Assembly: GCF_902706095.1 (NCBI RefSeq)
Contig: NZ_CACSJP010000009.1
Location: 1 to 64,000 of the forward strand
Length of the DNA stretch: 64,000 nucleotides
Direction of reading: 5' to 3'
Origin: Rhizobium sp. 18065
Lineage (GTDB): Bacteria > Pseudomonadota > Alphaproteobacteria > Rhizobiales > Rhizobiaceae
In this document: in pieces, positions 35,424 through 44,672 of the stretch
How the letters are laid out: each line of letters opens with the position of its first letter
Numbering within the stretch: position 1 is the first letter of the stretch
Program-made: the position numbers and the translations under genes
The notes under the pieces: generated by a model
What the model saw: the letters and a program-made list of their open reading frames with translations, nothing else
What the model was told of the DNA's origin: nothing
Databases searched by the model: none

Positions 35424-36530
35424 ATGTACAAGACACTCAGACTTCTAACCGCATTTCTTGGCGTGACGCTTGCCGGTCATGCCATGGCGGACATCAAAGT
35501 CACCGACGTCAAGGGTCGTGAGGTGAGCCTTGACGCGCCCGCCAAGCGCATTGTGCTTGGTTTCTACTACGAAGATTTCATTGCCGTGGCAGGCCCAGGC
35601 GCGATGGAAAGAGTGGTCGCTCTGTCCCTATCAACCTGGAAAGACTGGCGTCCGAACCAATTCGCCGCCTATGCCAAGGCCATCCCGATGATCGCCTCCA
35701 TCCCCGATATCGGAGATACTGAGAACGGCACTTTTTCGATCGAAAAAGCGATCGCAGCCAAGCCTGATCTTATCATTCTTGCGGCCTGGTCGTTCGACGC
35801 ACTTGGCGAGAGCGTAAAGCAGTTTGACACAGCGGGTATTCCCGTACTCACCTTGGACTACAACGCACAGACCGTTGAGAAACATGTCCAGTCCACGCTT
35901 CTGCTCGGCAAAGTCCTCGGATCAGAGACGCGCGCTCAGGCATTGGCCGCTCGCTATAAGTCCGCGATGGAGGACATCGACCGGCGCATTGCACAAGCAG
36001 GGCCGACAACAAAGAAAGTCTATGTCGAGCTTGCCCAGAAGGGGCCGTCGGAGGTCGGAAACAGCTATGGCAACGGCATGTGGGGAACCCTTATCGAAAA
36101 GCTCGGGGGCACCAATATAGCCAAAGGGCAAGTTGAAAACTGGGGTCCGCTGAGCCCGGAATATGTACTTGCACAACAACCAGACTTGATCTTCCTCGCC
36201 GGTTCCGAATGGCTGAACAAACCGCAGGCGGTTACGATTGGTTTCGGGGCAGATCTCCAAGTCGCTCGCGATCGGATGCAAGCCTATATAAATCGCCCAG
36301 GCTGGGAGACACTGCCTGCAGTCAAGGCAGGCAATGTGCATGCGATCTATCACGGTGGTGCCCGCACCCTCTCGGACTACGTCTACGCCCAGTACATCGC
36401 AAAGCAACTCTATCCCGATGCGTTTGTGGATATCGATCCATCATCTGAGATCCGCGATTACTATAAAACCTGGTTGCCGATCGAGGCCGACGGCGTTTTC
36501 GTGCTTCCCTATCAGGCCAATGGACAATGA
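35424..36530 (+). CDS. Periplasmic binding protein of a Fe-chelate-type ABC importer
   Basis: A 368-residue binding protein of the FecB/BtuF/FhuD class (PF01497 type). Signal peptide LRLLTAFLGVTLAGHAMA, then VTDVKGREVSLDAPAKRIVL, the usual start of such proteins, and AAKPDLIILAAWSFDALGES. It would bind a metal chelate (siderophore, haem or cobalamin) delivered by the TonB receptor encoded at 38643. The stop overlaps the permease ATG by 4 nt. Confidence 0.88.
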   Translation: MYKTLRLLTAFLGVTLAGHAMADIKVTDVKGREVSLDAPAKRIVLGFYYEDFIAVAGPGAMERVVALSLSTWKDWRPNQFAAYAKAIPMIASIPDIGDTENGTFSIEKAIAAKPDLIILAAWSFDALGESVKQFDTAGIPVLTLDYNAQTVEKHVQSTLLLGKVLGSETRAQALAARYKSAMEDIDRRIAQAGPTTKKVYVELAQKGPSEVGNSYGNGMWGTLIEKLGGTNIAKGQVENWGPLSPEYVLAQQPDLIFLAGSEWLNKPQAVTIGFGADLQVARDRMQAYINRPGWETLPAVKAGNVHAIYHGGARTLSDYVYAQYIAKQLYPDAFVDIDPSSEIRDYYKTWLPIEADGVFVLPYQANGQ

Positions 36531-37591
36531 GTGTCCTCGTTCCCACACTTCAACACCTGCGCGGCGACTATCGCCGCGCGACCCTTGACCGATTGATTGC
36601 GCTCGCCACCGCGTCCACGGCACTTGTCATCCTCTGCCTCACAGATCTGGTCACCGGCCCATCGGGTATGTCATTGGCTGAGGTCTGGTCTGCTCTACGT
36701 GCCGGCCCATGGGGTGAGGATCTGGTTGCTTCAACGATCCTATGGCAATTGCGCATGCCCCAGACGGTCATGGGCGTGCTCGTTGGCTCTTGCCTCGGCC
36801 TGGCGGGGCTGCAGATGCAGACAATCCTTTCCAACCCGCTTGCAAGCCCGTTCACGCTCGGCTTCTCAGCGGCAGCAGGATTTGGGGCGGCCCTTGCCAT
36901 GATGTTTGGAGGTTTGATTCCCCTGCCTACATTTGTCGTCGTGCCGGCCTCCGCGTTTCTCATGACACTGATTGCATGCGCACTCGTCTATTTTGTCGCG
37001 CTGCTGCGTGGTTCGACACCGGAGATTCTTGTTCTGGCCGGTATCGCGGTGCTTTTCTTCTTTCAGTCTATGCAGTCCCTGCTGCAGTTCTTGGCCTCAC
37101 CTGAAGTTCTGCAGCAGATCGTCTTCTGGCTGTTCGGCAGTCTATTGAAAGCAAGCTGGACTTCGGTCACCGTCATCGCGACCATTTTTGCCCTTTGCGT
37201 GCCGCTTGTCATCCGCGACAGCTGGAACCTCACTCTTCTGCGTCTCGGCGACGTGAATGCCTCAAGTCTCGGGCTGTCGGTCGATGCTCTGCGCAAGCGC
37301 AGCTTCCTCCTCGTTGCCCTGTTGACCGCAGGCGCTGTTTCCTTTGTCGGGACCATTGGCTTCGTCGGGCTCATCGCACCCCATGTGGCGCGCGCTGCCG
37401 TCGGTGAAGATCATCGTTTTGCTCTGCCGCTTTCTGCCGTCATCGGCGCTGTAATCCTGATTGGCGCCTCCGTGTTCGGCAAGTTCATATCGCCAGCCGC
37501 AGTCATCCCTGTCGGCATTATCACCGCGGTCGCCGGCGTGCCCATGTTGTTTGTAGTGATTGCCCGTCGGGGCAGTGGAGATATTTCATGA
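36527..37591 (+). CDS. FecCD-family ABC permease for a metal chelate
   Basis: A 354-residue permease with about ten hydrophobic helices. FecCD features: the first conserved block LRMPQTVMGVLVGSCLGLAG, NPLASPFTLGFSAAAGFGAA, and the late VGTIGFVGLIAPHVARAAVG. Coupled by ATGA overlaps to genes on both sides. It is the only permease gene and would act as a homodimer. Confidence 0.92.
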   Translation: MSVLVPTLQHLRGDYRRATLDRLIALATASTALVILCLTDLVTGPSGMSLAEVWSALRAGPWGEDLVASTILWQLRMPQTVMGVLVGSCLGLAGLQMQTILSNPLASPFTLGFSAAAGFGAALAMMFGGLIPLPTFVVVPASAFLMTLIACALVYFVALLRGSTPEILVLAGIAVLFFFQSMQSLLQFLASPEVLQQIVFWLFGSLLKASWTSVTVIATIFALCVPLVIRDSWNLTLLRLGDVNASSLGLSVDALRKRSFLLVALLTAGAVSFVGTIGFVGLIAPHVARAAVGEDHRFALPLSAVIGAVILIGASVFGKFISPAAVIPVGIITAVAGVPMLFVVIARRGSGDIS

Positions 37592-38406
37592 CGAACCCTC
37601 TTTGCCTGAACAAGGTCAGCGTCCACCTCGGAAAGACAAGGATTATCAATGAGATTTCCCTCTCACTTGCCGCCGGTCAAGTGGTTGCCGTGGTTGGACC
37701 CAACGGTGCGGGAAAATCCACGCTTTTGGGGGCGGTAGCCGGAGCGGTAGCCCATACCGGTCGAATCCAGTGGCTAGGCGGGAAAGTGGATCGACGCAAG
37801 ATAGGCTTCATGCCACAACATTGCACAGTCAAAGCCCAGCTCTCGGTGCTGCAAACACTTATTCTGGCGCGCCACGAACAATTGGGCTGGCATGTCGGTG
37901 CCCACGATATCGAAGCGGCCGGACGGATGCTACAGGAGTTCGGGCTTGAACAGCTGGCCGATCGCCATATCAACACTCTGTCCGGCGGCCAGCAACAACT
38001 GGTGCTTCTGGCGCAACGACTTATGCGCCAGCCCCGCCTGTTGATCTTGGACGAAGCCACATGCGCACTCGATCTTCGTCACCAGATGATTGTTCTGGAA
38101 CGGCTTGGCGCCTATGTGGCAAGGACGGGCGCTCTGGTCCTGATGGCGATCCACGACCTCAATCTGGCCGCGCGCCACACTGCCTGCCTGCTTTTGCTGG
38201 AGAAAGGCAGCCTCGCTGGACAGGGGAGCGCATCCGAGGTCCTGACCCGCGCCACACTCCGTAATGTCTACGGTATAGAGGTCGATATCGTCCAGCACGG
38301 AAGGAGTGCGCCGTTCATCATTCCAGTATCGCCGACATCCGAGCGCCAGGCATGGATTACGCCGGCCACCGGCTTCCGGGCGCAGGTGGAAAGCAACGTC
38401 GCCTGA
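37588..38406 (+). CDS. ABC ATPase for a metal chelate (FecE/FhuC type)
   Basis: A 272-residue ABC ATPase with Walker A GPNGAGKST, signature TLSGGQQQLVLLAQRL, Walker B LLILDEATCALDL and the H-loop LMAIHDLNLAARHT. The C-terminus is family-typical (LRNVYGIEVDIVQHG). It is the last gene of the binding protein-permease-ATPase operon. A decayed relative lies at 41812-42159. Confidence 0.93.
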   Translation: MTNPLCLNKVSVHLGKTRIINEISLSLAAGQVVAVVGPNGAGKSTLLGAVAGAVAHTGRIQWLGGKVDRRKIGFMPQHCTVKAQLSVLQTLILARHEQLGWHVGAHDIEAAGRMLQEFGLEQLADRHINTLSGGQQQLVLLAQRLMRQPRLLILDEATCALDLRHQMIVLERLGAYVARTGALVLMAIHDLNLAARHTACLLLLEKGSLAGQGSASEVLTRATLRNVYGIEVDIVQHGRSAPFIIPVSPTSERQAWITPATGFRAQVESNVA

Positions 38407-38438
38407 GCGAACGAACGGGTGATTCCAATCGCGTTCGT

Positions 38439-38456
38439 CTTTGTTGCGGCGCAAAG
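38439..38456 (+). promoter_or_regulatory. NnrR-type box before the TonB receptor gene
   Basis: CTTTGT-TGCGGC-GCAAAG differs from the perfect arms by one base. A start site near 38489 would leave a leader of about 154 nt to the ATG at 38643. Confidence 0.65.
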
Positions 38457-38642
38457 AAGCCCCTGCGTGGGTGACCTATGTCATTTGCATGCGCGCAATT
38501 CACTATACGTCTCGTTCTGTGAGGCTTCTTAGCCCTCTTAACCCCCTCTGTCGGTGGTCGCGCGTGTCTCGGAGATGAGGAACTCTCCATCCAATGAACG
38601 CTGCGACCTAACCACCAACGTATTTGGGGGAAAGGAACCCGT

Positions 38643-40925
38643 ATGTTTTCGAGATGGGGTTGTAGTATGCGGCGGACAAGACTCCGCTTAGGTTCGGATT
38701 TTCGAACGGGACTTGAGAGAATGCTGGCGGCCACGTTGTTGGTGTCATCGACGGCAATCGGCGGAGCACTTGCACAGTCGGCCGCGCCCGGGGCAGGCAC
38801 TGTGCTAGACACCATCGTCGTGAAGGCAAAGCGCGATGGATCGCCTGCGGCCATTGCGGAACGGCTCCGTGCGGTGCCAGGTGGGGTCTCGCTGGTGTTG
38901 ACCCAAGACTATTCGTCGCTTGTCGCCCCAACTCTGTCGGATGCCCTAGCCTCCGCGCCAGGTGTCATCGTTCAGAATTTCTTCGGCGCCAACGATCAGC
39001 CACGTGTGCAGATCAGAGGTTCGGGTCTTCAACAGAATCCTGTTGAGCGCGGCATACTGATGCTACGCGACGGACTTCCGATCAATCGGGCCGACGGATC
39101 CTATATAGTCGGCTTTGCCAATCCGGGAGCCGCCGATGCGATTGAAGTCTATCGCGGTTACGTGGCGAACCGGCTGGGTGCCACCGTGCTGGGTGGGGCG
39201 ATCAATTTCATGTCTGCCAATGCGTCGGCAGCGCCCGGCACCGAACTGACGGTCGGTGGTGGCAGTTTCGGTCAGCTCGGCACCTCGGGACAAACCGCCT
39301 ATGAGGGGGATCGTTTTGATGCGACACTCCATTTCGACGTCACGCGCCGCGATGGTTTTCGCGACTACAATGGATCCGAGCGGATCGAGGTCGGCGGCAG
39401 CATAGCTTCGGAACTGTCTGACTTCGTCACGACAAGGCTGTTTTTCGGGTATACGGATCTCGGCTTCGACGTAGCCGGGCCGATCAACAAGGGTGCGCTT
39501 GAAGCAGACCCGTCCCAAGTCTCTAACGGCCCCCTGGTCACACCTGCGGGTGTAATTAATCCCGGGCCGAACGTCGCACGAGACAAACCCCGACGGGATG
39601 CCAGCCAGTATTTGATTGGTTCTCGCACGACGATCGATCTCGGTGAGCATCAGTTCGACCTGGGCCTCGGCTACACGTATACTGACGACACATTCCGCTT
39701 CCCTGTCTCTTCAGGCATTCGCGACACTAGCGGTGGAGATCTGACTGGAATGATGCGGTATGCCTATTCACCGGACACCGATCGTCTGTTGCCGCTGTTT
39801 GAAACGACGGCCCAATATACAATCGGCTCGGCCGAACGGCGCTATTATCTTAACCAGTCGGGACTGCAAGGCGCACTTTTTGGCGAGAACGATCTTGATG
39901 CCTCGACGCTCTCGCTCCATTCCGGTTTCAACATTCCGCTCGCCGACAACTGGAGCATTTCACCGGCGCTTTCCTATGCGCATGCGACCCGCAGCAGCGA
40001 TGACACCTATTCATCCGCGACAAGACCGACAATCGCCTACAATCCGGCAAACCCGACGATCCGTCTGCTGAACGGGACAGTGCCGACAGGGAGCACGGCT
40101 TACGATAGCAGCTATGATGCCTGGAGTCCGAGCCTCGGAGTAACGTTCGAGCCAACACCGGATCAGATCCTGTTTGCCGCCGTGAGCCGGAGTTTCGAAC
40201 CTCCGACCCATGATGACCTGCTCGCCACGGTTAACGGCACGCCGAATAGCAGTCCGGGACGTCCGACGCCCGGAAATCCATCGCTGGCAGCAGCAGCATT
40301 CTCGACCCCGGATCTTGAGGCGCAAACCGCAACGACAGCCGAGCTTGGCTGGCGCGGAAACCTGGGTGGCTTGAGTTGGGACGCGACCACCTATTACGCA
40401 TGGGTCGACAATGAGTTACTCAGCCTGCGAGATGCGACTGGTGCCTCGCTTGGCGCGATCAATGCGGACCAGACGCGGCATTTCGGAATTGAGCTCGGCC
40501 TTACCGCCGAGCTGTATGACGGGTTGATGGGACGTCTGGCCTACACCTATCAGGATTTCAGGTTTCACGATGATGTATTACGGGGAAACAATCGACTGGC
40601 AGGCGCGCCTCGACACGTTTTCAATGCCGCATTCTCCCATCAGGCGACAGAAGACTGGTCGTTTGGCACAAGCGTAAAATGGGTCCCGGACAGAACCCCT
40701 GTCGACAACATGAACTCCCTGTGGGCAGACCCGTATGCCGTGATAGACCTCAAGACCGAATACCGCATCAACGATCATCTGTCGGTGTTTGGCGAAGTCA
40801 CAAATGTGTTCAACGAAACATATGCTTCATCCACTCTTATTGTCGACCAGGCAACGCCGAACCAGGCGGCCTTTCTACCTGGCGACGGTCGTGGCTTCTA
40901 TCTCGGCGTGAAAAGCCAGTTCTGA
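38643..40925 (+). CDS. TonB-dependent outer-membrane receptor (FecA-like)
   Basis: A 760-residue receptor. N-terminal signal (MLAATLLVSSTAIGGALAQ) is followed by the TonB box DTIVVKAKR. The plug domain shows LSDALASAPGVIVQNFFGAN and RVQIRGSGLQQNPVERGILM; the beta barrel ends with FLPGDGRGFYLGVKSQF, with the terminal aromatic residue typical of barrels. It resembles receptors for siderophores or ferric citrate. No FecA-type signalling extension is seen. ATG 38643 or 38670 are both possible. An NnrR-type box lies upstream. Confidence 0.9.
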   Translation: MFSRWGCSMRRTRLRLGSDFRTGLERMLAATLLVSSTAIGGALAQSAAPGAGTVLDTIVVKAKRDGSPAAIAERLRAVPGGVSLVLTQDYSSLVAPTLSDALASAPGVIVQNFFGANDQPRVQIRGSGLQQNPVERGILMLRDGLPINRADGSYIVGFANPGAADAIEVYRGYVANRLGATVLGGAINFMSANASAAPGTELTVGGGSFGQLGTSGQTAYEGDRFDATLHFDVTRRDGFRDYNGSERIEVGGSIASELSDFVTTRLFFGYTDLGFDVAGPINKGALEADPSQVSNGPLVTPAGVINPGPNVARDKPRRDASQYLIGSRTTIDLGEHQFDLGLGYTYTDDTFRFPVSSGIRDTSGGDLTGMMRYAYSPDTDRLLPLFETTAQYTIGSAERRYYLNQSGLQGALFGENDLDASTLSLHSGFNIPLADNWSISPALSYAHATRSSDDTYSSATRPTIAYNPANPTIRLLNGTVPTGSTAYDSSYDAWSPSLGVTFEPTPDQILFAAVSRSFEPPTHDDLLATVNGTPNSSPGRPTPGNPSLAAAAFSTPDLEAQTATTAELGWRGNLGGLSWDATTYYAWVDNELLSLRDATGASLGAINADQTRHFGIELGLTAELYDGLMGRLAYTYQDFRFHDDVLRGNNRLAGAPRHVFNAAFSHQATEDWSFGTSVKWVPDRTPVDNMNSLWADPYAVIDLKTEYRINDHLSVFGEVTNVFNETYASSTLIVDQATPNQAAFLPGDGRGFYLGVKSQF

Positions 40926-40951
40926 ACTCTTCAGAGTGCTCTCCCTTCACT

Positions 40952-40984
40952 CCCGCGTCGCGCACCGAAGCTGCGCGACGCGGG
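40952..40984. terminator. Strong GC-rich hairpin after the TonB receptor gene
   Basis: Perfect 13-bp stem CCCGCGTCGCGCA / TGCGCGACGCGGG with a 7-nt loop, 26 bp after the stop; no T-run. Confidence 0.6.
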
Positions 40985-41251
40985 GATGGTTGCCGGGGCG
41001 CATTCGAAGTCCACGTGCCGCCAGGATTGTGACGGTGGTGCGAAGGCATCCATCGCCACGACGACGACATGCAGTGAACGCCATCTTTTGGATCACGGCA
41101 TTTAATAGCCTCGTGCCGCTTTATTGTCCTTCGCAAAGAGAAGCAAGGCGAGCGAGACTAGATTGGGTAGGGTGAAAGGATGACGTGGAGGTGATCTGCT
41201 CTCGTCGTGGGACCGCAAGACCGCCGGCAGATCAGTGAGCGGGAGGTAGGA

Positions 41252-41728
41252 ATGAAAGAGTCTAGTGGACTGCAGCCGCAAAACATCGAAAAACTGAGGA
41301 GAAATCATATCGACCTTCTGAAACTTTGCTCTCAGCTCGAAGCAATCGCCGACGGTTTGCCCGCGCGTATTGATGAGCGTCTTTGCGTTAATGTCTCCGG
41401 AACATTGGTTTCTTCGCTTGAGCGGGCACAGGCTCTTGAGGAATTGATCCTGTTCCCTCTCTTGGGCCAGAAGCCCGGCGGTTCCAACAGGGCGGTTTCG
41501 ATTGAACATCTGGTGGCTGAACACCGACATGACCGGTTGGCTGCGGTCGAAGTTGTGCATGCACTCCAAACCTTGGCTGCTGGCGGCTGCGAGATATCAC
41601 CTGATGGAACCGGATACATGTTGAGAGGTTTTTTCGAATGCGTGCGTCGCCACGTTGCGGCGGAGCAAACAGGTCTTGCTATGCTTGTCGATGAAGGACG
41701 GCGACCCGCAGTGAACAAAATCAAATAG
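41252..41728 (+). CDS. Hemerythrin-domain protein, paralogue of 12382-12858
   Basis: A 158-residue protein, equal in length to its paralogue. Shared parts include RRNHIDLLKLCSQLEAIADG, the ALEELILFPLLGQ block, VAEHRHDRLAAVE and RRHVAAEQ near the end. Metal ligands are kept as in hemerythrins. ATG 41252 follows GGGAGGTAGGA. It stands alone between the TonB receptor and a decayed ATPase gene. A role in NO, O2 or iron handling is inferred. Confidence 0.8.
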   Translation: MKESSGLQPQNIEKLRRNHIDLLKLCSQLEAIADGLPARIDERLCVNVSGTLVSSLERAQALEELILFPLLGQKPGGSNRAVSIEHLVAEHRHDRLAAVEVVHALQTLAAGGCEISPDGTGYMLRGFFECVRRHVAAEQTGLAMLVDEGRRPAVNKIK

Positions 41729-41811
41729 GGGCGACAACGGCAGACTACCTTGCAAAGACCATGACGGTTAAAATCTGGAAGGATCGAATTTTCGCTCGCG
41801 GCAAGACATGA

Positions 41812-42159
41812 CTTGCACAGGCGTTGCTGCATCCTGAATTTCTATGTCGCCGGATCGGCACACTGGTGCTGATCGCCCTTCACGACCTCAACCTTGCCGC
41901 CGGCACAGTCCTCACTGACGATATCGTGACACCCGATGCGCTGCGGACTGTCTACCGCGTCGACGTGCAATTTCTGACCTGCCATGCCGCAACGCAGGTG
42001 ATCGTTCCACTGTCGGGAGCCGAGGTTGCACAGGTGCGTGAGACCGGATGGTGCGTTCGTCAGCGCGCCTTGCCTTTCCTCCCCTCCATGGCCGCCATTC
42101 CGGAGCACGCCAGCACCAGCGGCAAGGCAGCAGAAAGGCGGATGCCAACGGTCGTCTGA
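41812..42159 (+). pseudogene. Remnant of a FecE-type ABC ATPase, internally deleted
   Basis: Starting LAQALLHPEFL, the frame reads into TLVLIALHDLNLAAG and then jumps to TVLTDDIVTPDALRTVYRVDV. These match the last third of a FecE/FhuC ATPase (compare LVLMAIHDLNLAARHT and LRNVYGIEVDIVQHG in the intact gene at 37588), but the Walker B stretch and the segment after the H-loop are missing. No Walker A or signature motif is present upstream. It reads as the tail of a lost second transporter and has no ribosome site. Confidence 0.7.
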
Positions 42160-42426
42160 ACAGGCCACCAGCAGTGAGAGCCACGACAAATTAGAAAGCG
42201 ACGGCGCCTGGGCTTTCGGTGCGGCTCAGCCTTCTCACCATGATGAGTGCAAAGGCAGTGGGTAAGGCCCATCAGCAAACCCAGTTCGTACCCGAACAGG
42301 CGCGACAGGACTGTGCGGCTTTGGCTGAATTCCGGCCGGACGAGGGCGAGAACACCCCCAGGTCGAGCAGCATCCCGCCAATCCGCCACACAGGCCACGG
42401 ATTTTGCTTGGATAAACTGTGATTGG
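42160..42426. other. Intergenic, upstream of nosR
   Basis: About 270 bp with no convincing gene. Overlapping short minus-strand frames occur but lack support. The region ends at the Fnr-type box. Confidence 0.4.
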
Positions 42427-42440
42427 TTGATCTAGCGCAA
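42427..42440 (+). promoter_or_regulatory. Hybrid Fnr/NnrR box before nosR
   Basis: TTGATCTAGCGCAA, identical in design to the boxes at 25634 and 34740. The centre at 42433.5 predicts transcription from near 42475 and a 22-nt leader. Confidence 0.75.
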
Positions 42441-42496
42441 GGATCCCCTTCGACGAAGGTTCCAATGCTTCGGTGACGATTTGCAGGAATGTTGGA

Positions 42497-44653
42497 ATGA
42501 AAATCTACCGTCTGGTCCTTTTGCTGTGTGCCACACTTTGCCTTGCGGTTTCGGCCAGCGCGGCGACGGTGTTGCACCAGTATCTGCCTGCGGCAACCGC
42601 CTCGGATCTCGTTCCGGGCGCAGAGGCGTTCGGTCCCGTGCGCGAGGATATCGCCGTTGCACCGGTACTGAAGGACGGGCAAACCGTCGCTTGGGTATTC
42701 GTCACATCGGATTTCGTCGGCACGACGGGCTACTCCGGAAAGCCAATTCACACGCTTGTGGCGGTGGACATGGACGCGAAAATCATCGGCGTCCAGTTGA
42801 TAAAGCACTCGGAGCCCATCGTTCTGATTGGCATTCCGGAAGCGAAGGTCAAGGCTCTGGTCGCCGGCTACGCCGGCCTCGATCTGGTCGCTGAAGCAAA
42901 TTCCGGCGGCACGGCCCATGAGGTTGATATCATCTCCGGCGCGACGGTGACGGTTATGGTGATCGACGATTCCATCGTCCGTTCAGGACTGAAGGTCGCT
43001 CGTGCGCTCGGTCTTGGCGGCTTGACGACGAAAGCGCAGGATGCTGGACCGCGCTTTGTAATTGCCCCCGATGCCGCACCTCCCGTCGACTGGGTCGAGG
43101 CCGAGGGCGATGGCACTCTCCGACGGCTGTCGCTGGACGTGGCCCAGGTCAATAGCGCTTTCGCTGGGCATCCCGATGCGCGCGCCGGTGAGCGCGCGCT
43201 GACGGAACCGCAGGAAACGACTTACATTGACATGCATGCTGCCCTGGTTTCCGTGCCAGCCATCGGCAAGGCATTGCTCGGCTCCGCCGAAGAGACCAAT
43301 CTCAATGCCTGGCTGGGGCAGGGCGAAAGCGCTATCGCCTTGGTAGGACGCGGGCTCTATTCGTTCAAGGGCTCGGGCTACGTGCGCGGCGGCATCTTCG
43401 ATCGCATCGTCCTAATCCAGGATGATGTCTCCGTCCGCTTTCGTGACCGCGACCATCGTCGTCTCGGCAGTATCGCCCTTCCTGGAACGCCAAACTTCAC
43501 CGAAATGGATCTCTTCCGCATACCCGCAAATGTTGGCTTCGATCCGAGCAAGCCGTTCCGCATCCAGCTTCTGGCGCATCGCGAGGTAGGCCCAATCGAA
43601 AAGGTCTTCCATACTTTCGATCTCGGCTACCAGCTACCGCAGAAATATCTGAAGGCTGTCGCGGCACCGGTGAAAAATGTCGAGACCGTCGTTGACCGGG
43701 ATGAGGGAACGGCGCAGGCGAATTTGTGGAAACGCATCTGGGCCGACAAGACACTGGAGATTGCGGTCCTTGGCTCCATGCTGTTCGTGCTGACCGGTGT
43801 CTTCTTCTTCCAGACCTACGCGGTCCAAAACGCCAGAGGATTTTACATCTTCCGCATTCTTTTCCTGACGGTGACGCTCGTCTTCCTTGGGTGGTATGCC
43901 AACGCCCAGCTGTCAGTGGTCAATCTGATGGCGCTGTTCGGCAGCCTCGTCACCGGCTTCAGCTGGCAGGCCTTTCTGCTCGATCCGATGACTTTCATTC
44001 TCTGGTTCTCAGTTGCGGCAGCTCTACTGTTCTGGGGACGTGGTGCCTATTGTGGCTGGCTTTGCCCATTCGGCGCCCTGCAGGAACTGACCAACCAGAT
44101 CGCCCGCAAGCTGCGCATCCCACAATGGACACTCCCCTGGGGGCTGCATGAGCGGTTGTGGCCGCTCAAATACATGATTTTCCTAGGTCTGTTCGGGGTC
44201 TCATTGATGAGTGTCGAACAAGCCGAGCATCTGGCCGAGATAGAACCGTTCAAGACCGCGATCATACTGAAGTTCATCCGCGCCTGGCCGTTCGTGGCTT
44301 ACGTGGCAGCACTTCTTGTTGCCGGGCTTTTCGTTGAACGCTTCTACTGCCGCTATCTATGCCCTCTGGGAGCAGCACTCGCGATCCCGGCGCGCATGCG
44401 CATGTTCGATTGGCTCAAGCGCTACCATGAGTGTGGAAGTCCCTGCCAGACCTGCGCCAATCAATGTCCGGTACAGGCGATCCACCGAACCGGCGAGATC
44501 AACCCGAACGAGTGCATCAACTGCCTGCACTGTCAGGTGCTCTACCAGTCCGAAAGCGTCTGCCCCGTCGTGATCAAGAAGATGAAGTCGCGGGCAAAAA
44601 TCGCGGCAAGCCCTGGGATTAGTCCGGTTCACCAATCTGCAGCACAAGTCTAA
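42497..44653 (+). CDS. nosR: NosR, flavin and iron-sulfur membrane protein for N2O reductase
   Basis: A 718-residue protein needed for N2O respiration. Signal ([17 protein letters not shown]), a periplasmic FMN-binding domain with the flavinylation-type motif SGATVT (about residue 146), then membrane helices and a cytoplasmic polyferredoxin end with [35 protein letters not shown] and [12 protein letters not shown]. It is thought to carry electrons or act in NosZ maturation, with flavin added by an ApbE-type enzyme such as NosX. ATG 42497 is chosen; an upstream start at 42473 leaves no leader. Confidence 0.96.
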   Translation: MKIYRLVLLLCATLCLAVSASAATVLHQYLPAATASDLVPGAEAFGPVREDIAVAPVLKDGQTVAWVFVTSDFVGTTGYSGKPIHTLVAVDMDAKIIGVQLIKHSEPIVLIGIPEAKVKALVAGYAGLDLVAEANSGGTAHEVDIISGATVTVMVIDDSIVRSGLKVARALGLGGLTTKAQDAGPRFVIAPDAAPPVDWVEAEGDGTLRRLSLDVAQVNSAFAGHPDARAGERALTEPQETTYIDMHAALVSVPAIGKALLGSAEETNLNAWLGQGESAIALVGRGLYSFKGSGYVRGGIFDRIVLIQDDVSVRFRDRDHRRLGSIALPGTPNFTEMDLFRIPANVGFDPSKPFRIQLLAHREVGPIEKVFHTFDLGYQLPQKYLKAVAAPVKNVETVVDRDEGTAQANLWKRIWADKTLEIAVLGSMLFVLTGVFFFQTYAVQNARGFYIFRILFLTVTLVFLGWYANAQLSVVNLMALFGSLVTGFSWQAFLLDPMTFILWFSVAAALLFWGRGAYCGWLCPFGALQELTNQIARKLRIPQWTLPWGLHERLWPLKYMIFLGLFGVSLMSVEQAEHLAEIEPFKTAIILKFIRAWPFVAYVAALLVAGLFVERFYCRYLCPLGAALAIPARMRMFDWLKRYHECGSPCQTCANQCPVQAIHRTGEINPNECINCLHCQVLYQSESVCPVVIKKMKSRAKIAASPGISPVHQSAAQV

Positions 44654-44672
44654 GCAAAAAAGGAAGTCGATT

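Noticed and set aside
41121-41138. TTATTG-TCCTTC-GCAAAG as an NnrR box before the second hemerythrin gene.
   Set aside because: TTG and CAA are separated by seven bases rather than eight, and the first half matches poorly.
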